Source of the DNA: Kitasatospora sp. MBT63
GTDB taxonomy: Bacteria > Actinomycetota > Actinomycetes > Streptomycetales > Streptomycetaceae
Direction: 5' to 3'
Length of the DNA: 44,735 bases
Assembly (NCBI RefSeq): GCF_000710465.2
Contig: NZ_JAIZ01000151.1
Coordinates: 1 to 44,735, forward strand
In this document: positions 17,465-24,726 of the stretch, in pieces
Numbering within the stretch: the first letter of the stretch is position 1
Layout of the letters: each line of letters begins with the position of its first letter
Made by a program: the position numbers and the translations under genes
Notes under the pieces: model-generated
What the model saw: the letters and a program-made list of their open reading frames with translations, nothing else
Told to the model about the DNA's origin: nothing
The model's database searches: none

Positions 17465-17480
17465 GTTCGTTCGAACGAAC
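17465..17480. promoter_or_regulatory. TetR operator, perfect palindrome
   Basis: GTTCGTTCGAACGAAC, 16 bp, perfectly symmetrical, immediately upstream of the SDR start. The same core occurs at 19275 (before the amidase gene) and with one mismatch at 8633. The rest of 17481-17894 has no gene I can support and should hold the promoters of SDR and TetR-1. Confidence 0.85.
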
Positions 17481-17894
17481 AGTAGCGGAGGGCGGGAACG
17501 AGCGCGATGCCTACGCGCGGCAGGACCGGCCTCGGACGCATGCGGGGCGCGAGGGGAGGTGTGCTGCTTGTGCGACGCCGGAGCCGACAGCCATTTGCGC
17601 CTTTCGCAGAGAACTCGTCGATACCGGAAGACGGTTGTAACGCTTCCGGGGGCGCGCGTGGAAATGTCGTGCGGACATCGGCCCGCACGAACGGGCGGCG
17701 GGGGTCCATAGCGGCCCGGTGCCGAGTGGTACGACCGATCACGCGCCGCATTCCCCGGCAGGAGTCCGACGGCGGCTTGCACGGGGAGCGGCCGAGAAGT
17801 CCATGCCGGTCACCCCGGCGGCCGTCGCGTCGCGGGAGCACCCGCCGCCGCTTCATGCGCACGACCCGTGCGGTCTCCGTGGAACAATGTGCCC

Positions 17895-18452
17895 ATGGCG
17901 AACCCCACCGGAGCCCGGGAACGCATTGTCGCGGCCACCTTGCAGATCATCGGCGAAGACGGCGTTGCAGCGGTCACCAATCGCCGCATCGCGAAGGAAG
18001 CCGACGTCTCCCTCGGCTCGATCACCTACCACTTCGCCACCCAGCACGACCTGCTGCGCGAGAGCCTGCGATTCTTCGTCACCCAGGAGACCTGCCGGTT
18101 CAACGATCTGGCCGCCCTCAGCGCCGACCGGATCACCCTGCAGGAAGCCGGCACGCTCGTGAGGCAGGTGGTGGCCGATTCCGCCATGGACAAGGAGGAC
18201 ATCGCCCCCTTCGAGCTCTACCTGCAGGCAGGCCGGGACCCCGAGCTGCGTGAGGCCGCCGCCGAATGCTTCGAAGCCTACGACCACCTGGCGACCTCGA
18301 TCCTGGCCAACCTCGGTGTGCCCGAACCCCACCGCCTGGCACGAGCCGTGGTGGCCCTGGTCATCGGGCTGCAGCTCCGCCGCATGGCGACCGGCGTCCT
18401 CGCGGACGACCTGGTGGAAGCACTCCTCCTCCTGATCGACACACCCGCCTGA
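17895..18452 (+). CDS. TetR family transcriptional regulator (TetR-1)
   Basis: A 185-residue repressor of TetR type. The DNA-binding domain is at 1-50: RERIVAATLQIIGEDGVAAVT, NRRIAKEADVSLGSITYHFATQHDLLRES, with recognition helix SLGSITYHF. The C-terminal ligand and dimer domain is all-helical (IAPFELYLQAGRDPELREAA; VALVIGLQLRRMATGVLADDLVEALL). It is a clear paralogue of TetR-2 at 20758 along its full length. ATG at 17895; no strong ribosome site precedes it, so a leaderless transcript is possible. Predicted to bind the GTTCGTTCGAACGAAC sites next to the divergent SDR and the amidase genes. The inducer is unknown. Confidence 0.93.
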   Translation: MANPTGARERIVAATLQIIGEDGVAAVTNRRIAKEADVSLGSITYHFATQHDLLRESLRFFVTQETCRFNDLAALSADRITLQEAGTLVRQVVADSAMDKEDIAPFELYLQAGRDPELREAAAECFEAYDHLATSILANLGVPEPHRLARAVVALVIGLQLRRMATGVLADDLVEALLLLIDTPA

Positions 18453-18560
18453 GGCTCCTGGCCGCACACCCCCTACCGGAGCGGGCGCCCCGCCCCGCCC
18501 GCAGCCGCCCGTACGACGCATCCCGGCCCGGGACGCAGGGGCTCGGGCCGGGACGCCGCT

Positions 18561-18884
18561 TCAGTTCGCCTGCTCGTAAGCCTCTCGAACATTCGACGGA
18601 ACCCGCCCGCGATCGCTGATGTCGTACCCGTTGGAACGAGCCCAGTCCCGGATTTTCGCGGTGTCCTCCTTCGAGGTGCGAACGGGCCGCCGGGGACCTG
18701 CGCCGCGACCGCTCTGACGGCGAGCACTATCGACGAACGGCGCAAGGGCGTCACGAAGCTTGTCCGCGTTCACGCTGTTCAGATCGATCTCGTAAGACCT
18801 TCCGTCAAGAGCGAAGTGAACGGTCTCGGCCGCCGCTCCACCCTCCAGGTCGTCTTCCAACACGACATGCACGCGCTGCGCCAT
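18561..18884 (-). CDS. lsr2: Lsr2-like nucleoid-associated protein
   Basis: A 107-residue H-NS-like DNA-bridging protein that binds A/T-rich DNA in the minor groove and silences foreign genes in actinobacteria. The N-terminal dimerisation domain is MAQRVHVVLEDDLEGG...ETVHFALDGRSYEIDLNS..A..LR.AL.PFV. A basic linker (RRQSGRGAGPRRPVRT) leads to the C-terminal DNA-binding domain KIRDWARSNGYDISDRGRVPSNVREAYE, with the expected R-G-R hook. ATG at 18884 has GGAG upstream; an in-frame ATG at 18914 would add ten residues and is less likely. Streptomyces usually carry more than one Lsr2-type gene, so this may be an accessory copy. It lies amid lower-G+C genes that such a protein would be expected to target. 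Confidence 0.92.
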   Translation of the reverse strand: MAQRVHVVLEDDLEGGAAAETVHFALDGRSYEIDLNSVNADKLRDALAPFVDSARRQSGRGAGPRRPVRTSKEDTAKIRDWARSNGYDISDRGRVPSNVREAYEQAN

Positions 18885-18919
18885 CTTCACTCCAGGATCG
18901 ATGTTCTTCTGCATTGATC

Positions 18920-18948
18920 ATCATACGCCTATGGATTGGCATTGAAAA
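18920..18948 (-). promoter_or_regulatory. Probable sigma-70-type promoter of the lsr2-like gene
   Basis: On the - strand, TTTTCA (18943-18948) and TATGAT (18920-18925) are 17 bp apart in a clearly A/T-rich patch, about 35 bases upstream of the lsr2-like start at 18884. Matches the -35/-10 pattern reasonably well. Confidence 0.5.
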
Positions 18949-19271
18949 GAATTATTCACCAGGGCGGAGCGGCGCACTCGGTGTTCGGCGGGATTTCCCC
19001 CGCACGAGGTACGGTTTACCGGCGTGATCCTCGGTTCTGTGCTCCGGCCGGGGCGGGAAATTAAATCCGGCTTATCGTGCGGGCCCGTCGCCCGACCGCT
19101 GCGCGACTGCTGCGCGATCGGCACCCCAGGGGCTCCCGGCGGGTGCCCGACCGGCCGCCGAGCCGCTTCCCGCCGCGGGGTCGGAGGTTCTTCCGGCGGA
19201 GGTTCGGGAGAACCGTCGGGGCACTGACTGACATGACCGGAACCGCTGGTGCGCCGGAGCATCCTTCGACT

Positions 19272-19293
19272 ACTGTTCGTTCGAACGAACAGT
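19272..19293. promoter_or_regulatory. TetR operator, extended perfect palindrome
   Basis: A 22-bp perfect inverted repeat whose core is GTTCGTTCGAACGAAC (19275-19290), flanked by ACT and AGT. It ends 17 bases before the amidase ATG and overlaps where the promoter or leader must be. Of the three copies it is the longest palindrome. The remainder of 18950-19271 shows no supported gene. Confidence 0.88.
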
Positions 19294-19310
19294 GAAGGGT
19301 GGTTTCGTCC

Positions 19311-20711
19311 ATGGTGTCTGCTCCCCTGCAGGGAGGCTTGATCGGACAGGCCTCGGTCCTCGCCGGGAGGCAGCTGTCCGCAATGGAGCTCGCCGACCGG
19401 ACCCTGCGCTGCATCGATGCCTCGCAAGCCACGCTCAACGCCTTCCGCCTGGTGCGCTACGAAGCCGCGCTGGACGAGGCCGCCGAGGCCGACCGCCGTC
19501 TCGCGGCGGGGGAACGCCTGCCGCTGCTCGGTGTGCCCATCGCGGTCAAGGACGACATGGACGTCGCCGGAGAACCGACGGCACTGGGGTGTCCCGGAAC
19601 GGCCACCCGCAAGAAATACGACTCGGAGTGCGTACGACGCCTGCGAGCGGCGGGCGCCGTCATCGTCGGAAAGACCAACACCCCCGAACTGGCGCAGTGG
19701 CCGTTCACCGAGGGCACCGCGTTCGGCGCGGTCCGCAATCCGTGGAACCTCGGCCACACACCCGGCGGCTCGTCCGGAGGATCCGCCGCCGCGGTGGCCG
19801 CAGGCCTCGTCACCGCCGCCCTCGGCTCCGACGGTGCCGGCTCGATCCGCATCCCCGCAGCCTGGACCCACCTCGTCGGCATCAAACCCCAGCGAGGACG
19901 GATCTCCACCTGGCCCGACCCGGAATCCTTCTACGGACTGACCGTCGCCGGCCCCCTCGCCCGCACGGTGGCGGACGCCGCCCTCCTGCTGGACGCCGTC
20001 GCCGGCAACCACCCGGCCGACCGTCACCGCATCGCACCGCAGCGCATGCTGAGAGCCGCCGACCGCGACCCCGGCCGACTCCGCGTGGCGGTGTCACTGC
20101 GCAGCGCGTACGCCGTCACACCGGCGCCGCTGGACCGTGAGGCCCGCGATGCCACACTCCGGATGGCCGAGACCCTGGCACGGCTGGGACACGAGGTGGA
20201 GGAGGCAGACCCCCGGTACGGGCTCATCGGCCCGGCCCAACTGCCCCGTGCCATGGCGGGAATCCGGGACAAGGCCGAGGAGGCCCCGGACCTCGGCCTG
20301 CTGGACCCCCGGACCAAGCGCAACATCGCGCTCGGCCGGCTGCTCGGCAGCCGGGCACTGCGTTGGGCCCGTGCGGCCGAAGGCCCCCTGCAGCGCCGGG
20401 TCGGCGCGATCTTCGACAGGTTCGACGTGGTGCTCACCCCGACCACCGCCCGGCCCGCGCCACGCGTCGGCGCCACGGCAGGACTCTCGAGCAGCCGGAC
20501 CAACCGGGCCGTGATCGCCGCCTGCCCCTACGCGTGGCCTTGGAACGTGCTGGGCTGGCCCGCCATCAGCGTCCCGGCCGGCTTCACCGGACGAGGACTG
20601 CCCCTCGGCGCGCAGCTACTCGGTCCGGCGTGCAGCGAGCCGCTGCTGATCTCACTCGCGGCCCAACTGGAGGACGAACTGCGCTGGCACCAACGCTGGC
20701 CCAACCCCTGA
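19311..20711 (+). CDS. Amidase signature family hydrolase
   Basis: A 466-residue cytoplasmic amidase (amide bond hydrolysis) with the Ser-cisSer-Lys triad: Lys80 in IAVKDDMDVAG, cis-Ser in PGGSSGGSAAA (154/155), nucleophile Ser178 in GSDGAGSIRIPA. The frame is complete and ends LRWHQRWPNP. ATG at 19311 follows GAAGGG at long spacing; GTG at 19299 is an alternative but sits on the ribosome site. The operator at 19272-19293 controls it. TetR-2 follows 46 bases downstream on the same strand and is probably cotranscribed. The substrate could be an aryl or aliphatic amide; not determinable here. Confidence 0.92.
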   Translation: MVSAPLQGGLIGQASVLAGRQLSAMELADRTLRCIDASQATLNAFRLVRYEAALDEAAEADRRLAAGERLPLLGVPIAVKDDMDVAGEPTALGCPGTATRKKYDSECVRRLRAAGAVIVGKTNTPELAQWPFTEGTAFGAVRNPWNLGHTPGGSSGGSAAAVAAGLVTAALGSDGAGSIRIPAAWTHLVGIKPQRGRISTWPDPESFYGLTVAGPLARTVADAALLLDAVAGNHPADRHRIAPQRMLRAADRDPGRLRVAVSLRSAYAVTPAPLDREARDATLRMAETLARLGHEVEEADPRYGLIGPAQLPRAMAGIRDKAEEAPDLGLLDPRTKRNIALGRLLGSRALRWARAAEGPLQRRVGAIFDRFDVVLTPTTARPAPRVGATAGLSSSRTNRAVIAACPYAWPWNVLGWPAISVPAGFTGRGLPLGAQLLGPACSEPLLISLAAQLEDELRWHQRWPNP

Positions 20712-20757
20712 CGGACCGCCACCCGGACCTCAGCGACCGGATGAGACCATCGGAGCC

Positions 20758-21321
20758 ATGCCCAAACCCCCGGAAACCCGAGACCGGATCATCGCGGCCG
20801 CACTGCGGATCATCGGCAAGGAAGGTGTGAGCGGACTGACCAACCGCCGGATCGCCACCGAGGCGGCCGTTGCCCTCGGGTCGGTGACCTATCACTTCGC
20901 CAGCCAGCACGACCTGCTACGGGAGAGCCTGAGGGCCTTCGTCGCCGAGGAGACCCGCCGCTTCACCGAACTCGCCGAACAGGCCGACACCCGCCGGATC
21001 GACCTGCCGGGAGCCGCAGCGGCGGTGCGCCGGCTCGCCATCGGACCCGACCTCGCCGGCGAGCACACCGCCTCGTTCGAGCTCTACCTCCAGGCGGGAC
21101 GGGACACCGAACTCCAGGAGGCCGCCGCCGAATGCTTCGCCGCCTACGACCAGTTGGCCACCTCCATCATGCGCGCACTCGGCGTCGAGAACGCCGAACG
21201 GCTGGCCAAGGCCGCGGTGGCGATGGTCTGCGGCCTGCAACTGCGCCACCTGGCCACCGGGACCGCCGGGGACGACCTCGTCGAAGCCCTGCTCCTGCTG
21301 GCCGGCGACCGACCGGGGTGA
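20758..21321 (+). CDS. TetR family transcriptional regulator (TetR-2)
   Basis: A 187-residue TetR repressor, paralogue of TetR-1 (17895). The HTH reads NRRIATEAAVALGSVTYHFASQHDLLRES; its recognition helix ALGSVTYHF differs from that of TetR-1 only by conservative changes, so both should recognise the same GTTCGTTCGAACGAAC box. The C-terminal domain has FELYLQAGRDTELQEAAAECFAAYDQLATSIM in common with TetR-1. The last 90 bases of this gene recur at 24606-24696 as a broken copy. Downstream of, and likely cotranscribed with, the amidase. Confidence 0.93.
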   Translation: MPKPPETRDRIIAAALRIIGKEGVSGLTNRRIATEAAVALGSVTYHFASQHDLLRESLRAFVAEETRRFTELAEQADTRRIDLPGAAAAVRRLAIGPDLAGEHTASFELYLQAGRDTELQEAAAECFAAYDQLATSIMRALGVENAERLAKAAVAMVCGLQLRHLATGTAGDDLVEALLLLAGDRPG

Positions 21322-21966
21322 CAGTGCGGTGAGGGCCACTCCGGTCCTTTGGAGCGCCGGTTCAAACGGATCGCCGTGCTGGGAACGACGCCTCGACACC
21401 GGGGACTTCCGGTTTCACTTGCTCGCGCACTCATCTGCCGGCGACAGCTGAGCGAGTAGCCCCTGTGATCGTACTATGAGTTCCTCGATCACTGATCTGG
21501 ATACGGGACCTGGGCTGGTGGAGTGACCGTGTATCAGGTCTGGGCCTTGGCGACCCGGGTCGGCTTCGACAAGGAATGCCGTCTCTACTTGGTAATTAAT
21601 GCGGCGGATGAGTGCAGTTTGTTCAGGGCAGATCCCCTACGCGATTTCCGGTCCGGTGCCGCGGTGTGCGACGTCAACCCGACAGCACGGACCGGCCGGT
21701 CCGGCATCTGATCTGGGCGCCCGGAAAGCCTATTTCCGGTACTGCCCCTCCTGATTCCATAATCGACACATGCTGACCTGTGACTCGCGAACGAGTGCCT
21801 CGCCTGATTCCCCATCGGGCACTTTGAGCAGCCCGGGCTGGGGGAAGCTGGATTCTGCATGGCTTCTGGCGGACGCGGCCACCCTCCGGTAACGGGGCTT
21901 TCGCCTATTGTCTTCGCTGCGGAAACCGGGATATGCAGGCGAGAGCGCATGAAATAAGGAGAGACT
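21322..21966. other. Intergenic region; one possible 62-residue ORF at 21523-21711 (+)
   Basis: A transition from high to lower G+C. A small frame from GTG 21523 (GGAG 2 bases upstream of the codon; GTG 21529 has better spacing) gives MTVYQVWALATRVGFDKECR and ends at 21711; it is not similar to anything I know and may be a gene relic. 21720-21960 should hold the promoter of the gene at 21967. Confidence 0.3.
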
Positions 21967-23394
21967 ATGCCTTTGGATTTCTCATCCACGGCTCTGACGG
22001 AGAATAATGCTCGGCTCGTCCAGGCTACGCGAGGCTCCTGGACGGAGGTGATGGACGGAGGGTTCGACTTTCCGGACGGGCTCGCTGCCCATTTTCTGCT
22101 GTACTGCCTTTTGGATGGCGGACAGAGCGGTGTGGCAAAAGTCAACGACTACTATGAGTCGGCGGCGCGTCGAGGGCGCGAATGTGAAAAGTGCGGGAAG
22201 CTGGCAGTCACAATAGGCTGGATACTTCAAAATAACGGGTTTGCCCCGAGGTCGGCTGAGTCCATTGCGACTGAGCTTGACTATCTTCCGTCCGTGCTCA
22301 GGGGTTGGCGAATCCTGGCCCCGCCCAAAATCCCTGCGGAAATTTCGCCACAATACCCGATCTTCAGTGTCCCTTTCCAGTACATCCTTCCTTCCCTGGA
22401 TGCGCACAGCATTCAGGGTGAGCTCGCCGTGCGGGCTGTTGCGTACACGAAGCCGTATTCAGGTCCCGATGACGATTCGGAGAGCGAAGGTGACTCTTAC
22501 GAGGCCATCGGGCACAGTCCTTCCGGTGATACCGAGAGCGACTCCGAAAGCGAAGAGCATGACAAGGCCGCATTCAAGGCGTACTCGCCGGAGCAGGGTT
22601 TCTGGAATGATGTGGAATTGCTTGTAAATAACCATGATCTCATTGGTGGATATTGGGATATGTATTGCAAGGAATGGAAGGCCGAAGGATTGTTCAGGAC
22701 TATCGCCCCTCCGCCTGAGCAGATCCCGCAAAATGATCAAGATTCCAGCTGGCAGGAAATTGTAGTCCAGCCGGAAGGTGGCATTGAGGATATCTTCGCC
22801 AATGGATTTCTCGGCCTGACGCGCGAGCAGTGGGAGAGTCTGGCGGGTGACGCCCCACTGATATCGGCCAAGTTGCAGTTCATACGGAAGTCATTTTCGC
22901 GCAACCTCGAAAGCATGTTCATGGGCGAAGTTGATCAGGTTGCCCAATCCACCCTTCCTGCGGAATTGGAGATCGAGGTCCATCGGGAGATTGTTCGCGG
23001 AAAATTCCAGGCGATCCTTGCTGATTGGGAGGCGGAGAGGGGAGTCAAGATCCCTGCCCTCGTCAAGCAAGTGCAGGACGGTCTCGTCAACGAGGTCCTC
23101 GGAAAGGTCGGCCAGATCCTGTCCTTGCCCAGGGACAGCTTCCCGGATGGGGACGCAATCGCCGCAGAATACCTGGAGGGGAAAACCAGCATGCGGTCTT
23201 TTGTTGTGGTGCATTTCCGGACATGGGGTGCGCGTCTCTTCAAGAGGGTGGAGGAAATGGGGGATAAGTTCGTAAATTCCTATCAGAATCCCCGGAATGA
23301 TCGAGTAGTATTGGAATCTCTCAAGGTTTTCCGAGGCACCCTCACCGCTGCGAACAATCTTTGGCTGGCGGACTTCAGGGCGCCTTTCGGCTGA
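21967..23394 (+). CDS. Low-G+C protein with N-terminal CxxC domain, paralogue of 24727-26235
   Basis: A 475-residue protein of unknown function without signal peptide. ATG has AAGGAGAG at ideal spacing. The N-terminal domain (about 20-110) contains LAAHFLLYC and GRECEKCGKLAVTIGWILQNNG, with C73 and C76; the same layout (VPAHFMMYC, ARACADCAQLAGVLKWMLETN) occurs in the protein at 24727. A Ser/Asp/Glu-rich linker (about 155-190) is followed by FWNDVELLVNNHDLIGGYWDMYCKEW, which matches the paralogue's FYARLKGLSS...WYDYQVDW segment. The C-terminal 250 residues are helical and do not obviously match. Composition is strikingly lower in G+C (I count 22 G/C in the 60 bases 22621-22680), so recent acquisition is likely. 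It may be an effector, but no catalytic motif is visible. Confidence 0.82.
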   Translation: MPLDFSSTALTENNARLVQATRGSWTEVMDGGFDFPDGLAAHFLLYCLLDGGQSGVAKVNDYYESAARRGRECEKCGKLAVTIGWILQNNGFAPRSAESIATELDYLPSVLRGWRILAPPKIPAEISPQYPIFSVPFQYILPSLDAHSIQGELAVRAVAYTKPYSGPDDDSESEGDSYEAIGHSPSGDTESDSESEEHDKAAFKAYSPEQGFWNDVELLVNNHDLIGGYWDMYCKEWKAEGLFRTIAPPPEQIPQNDQDSSWQEIVVQPEGGIEDIFANGFLGLTREQWESLAGDAPLISAKLQFIRKSFSRNLESMFMGEVDQVAQSTLPAELEIEVHREIVRGKFQAILADWEAERGVKIPALVKQVQDGLVNEVLGKVGQILSLPRDSFPDGDAIAAEYLEGKTSMRSFVVVHFRTWGARLFKRVEEMGDKFVNSYQNPRNDRVVLESLKVFRGTLTAANNLWLADFRAPFG

Positions 23395-23462
23395 TACGGA
23401 ACGGGGTCTTTTCGTTGGTCCCGGAGACGTTGAGGAGTCGCTGGAACGCCGGGGCCGATTGA

Positions 23463-23540
23463 TCAGGCTGCGAGCAGTGCAGGCAAGCGCTTGGCCGGGT
23501 ATCTCCGGCCGAGCGCCTTGTGCGGGCGTTCGCCGTAGGT
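23463..23540 (-). pseudogene. C-terminal relic of an integrase-core transposase
   Basis: The - strand reads YGERPHKALGRRYPAKRLPALLAA then stop. The pattern Y..RPH.ALG.R.P is the C-terminal hallmark of IS3/IS481-type transposases. Upstream catalytic DDE sequence is missing. Confidence 0.6.
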
Positions 23541-23711
23541 AGGGAATCCGGGTTTGGCCGCCCCGGGCGCGGCTCATGTGCTCCACCTGTCTTGCCGATG
23601 CTCGGCGGCGATCAGCAGCGATGGTGGGTTCCGCCCCGGTTCAGTCACACGGTGGAGTGTCGTGGGTCGGGCCCCCGCCCAGGAGCGTCTGAGGCCATGG
23701 GGCGGGGAGGT

Positions 23712-24060
23712 CTAGTGCTGTGACCGCAATAGGTTCGCCGGGTTGGCGCCGGAGGGCCTTCGGCCGGTTGGGTGTCGTGAGACGTTCAGCTCGGAAGGGG
23801 GCCCCAGGTGGCGGAGCCGGTCGGGGTTCGCAGACTGACGGACCAGGAAGGTCAGCAGCCACCGAGGATCGTGCGCCGGGGCAGCACGAACACCGTGCGC
23901 TACCGGCGGGCGATGATGCTGCTGGCCTCAGCCGGCGGCAACCGCGTCCCGGCCATCGCCCGGCTGGTCCAAGCGGACGAGGACACGGTGCGGGACGTGA
24001 TCCACCGGTTCAAGTCCTGGCCGCCCAACGCCGCGAGCGCGCCCGCGTCCGCAGCGAGAA
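23712..24060 (+). mobile_element. Truncated IS630-type element
   Basis: TAGTGCTGTGACCGC at 23713 looks like the left terminus of Streptomyces IS630-family elements. A GTG at 23808 starts MAEPVGVRRLTDQEGQ, then IVRRGSTNTVRYRRAMMLLA, GGNRVPAIARLVQADEDTVR and DVIHRF, the typical HTH N-terminus of these transposases. After about 75 residues the similarity stops (FKSWPPNAAS), the DDE domain is missing and no right end is seen. The element is dead. Confidence 0.65.
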
Positions 24061-24262
24061 GGGCATCCGATGGGGCGGACGCCCTCTTGCAGCAGCCGCC
24101 GGCTGATCGACCCGGCGAACTGATGTGGTGGTGGTCCAGGTCGATCACCCAGGGGACGGTCCAGGGTCGTTGTCAGGGTGATCACTGATGGGCGGCGCCA
24201 GCTGTACGCAGCAGAGTTGACGCGGTCAACAAGTCCCATGAGCGCCGTTCAGGAGAGACTCG

Positions 24263-24560
24263 ATGCGCATCCGCCTCGCCGTCACAACCCTCGCCCTGGC
24301 CACTGCTCTCACTGCGGGGGCGGCTCTGCCCGCAACCGCCACCACGCCTGCGTCCAGCGCCCCCGGCGTCCGCGACGCCGACCGCCCAAGGCATACGACC
24401 GCGTCACCGTGCGCCAGCTGCTCGACCACACGAGCGGCCTGCCCAGGCCCGCAGGAACCCCTGGCCCGGCCGACGGACCCGGATGGCAGCTCAAGTCCGT
24501 GACGCCCGAAGACTTCTTGCGCGAGTCGAACGCCGCGGCGGCCACCGACGTGCCGCCAGC
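24263..24560 (+). pseudogene. Frameshifted relic of a serine hydrolase (beta-lactamase/DD-peptidase type)
   Basis: ATG 24263 opens a clear signal peptide (MRIRLAVTTLALATALTAGA, cleavage near PATATT). The frame then breaks; a second frame from about 24385 gives AYDRVTVRQLLDHTSGLPRP and SVTPEDFLRE, typical of class C beta-lactamase/DD-carboxypeptidase proteins. The part that carries the SxxK nucleophile has been deleted. The frame then fuses to a TetR tail. Confidence 0.65.
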
Positions 24561-24605
24561 AACGCCCGCCGCACAGCAGTACAACGGGCTCCACTCCTTG
24601 GTCCT

Positions 24606-24696
24606 CGGCCTGCAACTGCGCCACCTGGTCACCGGCGCCGCCGGGGACGACCTCGTCGAAGCCCTGCTCTGCTGGCCGGCGACCGACCGGGGGTGA
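24606..24696 (+). pseudogene. Duplicate of the TetR-2 3' end
   Basis: About 90 bases nearly identical to 21231-21321 at the end of TetR-2 (for example GACGACCTCGTCGAAGCCCT is shared). One base is lost in the CTGCTCCTGCTGG stretch, shifting the last residues to LLCWPATDRG. No HTH portion is present, so this is a duplicated fragment and not a gene. Confidence 0.85.
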
Positions 24697-24726
24697 CGAT
24701 CTCCGGGCCGGACACCGAGGTGGAGG

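Noticed and set aside
17465-19293. The two GTTCGTTCGAACGAAC palindromes as ends of a transposable element
   Set aside because: Each site is itself a symmetrical palindrome in a promoter position, a third copy exists at 8633, and no transposase lies between.
18921-20027. 368-residue - strand frame opposite the amidase gene
   Set aside because: Antisense shadow; the amidase on the + strand has a full catalytic triad.
21340-21400. tRNA-like GGTTCAAAC sequence
   Set aside because: No matching acceptor stem, anticodon arm or CCA end around it.
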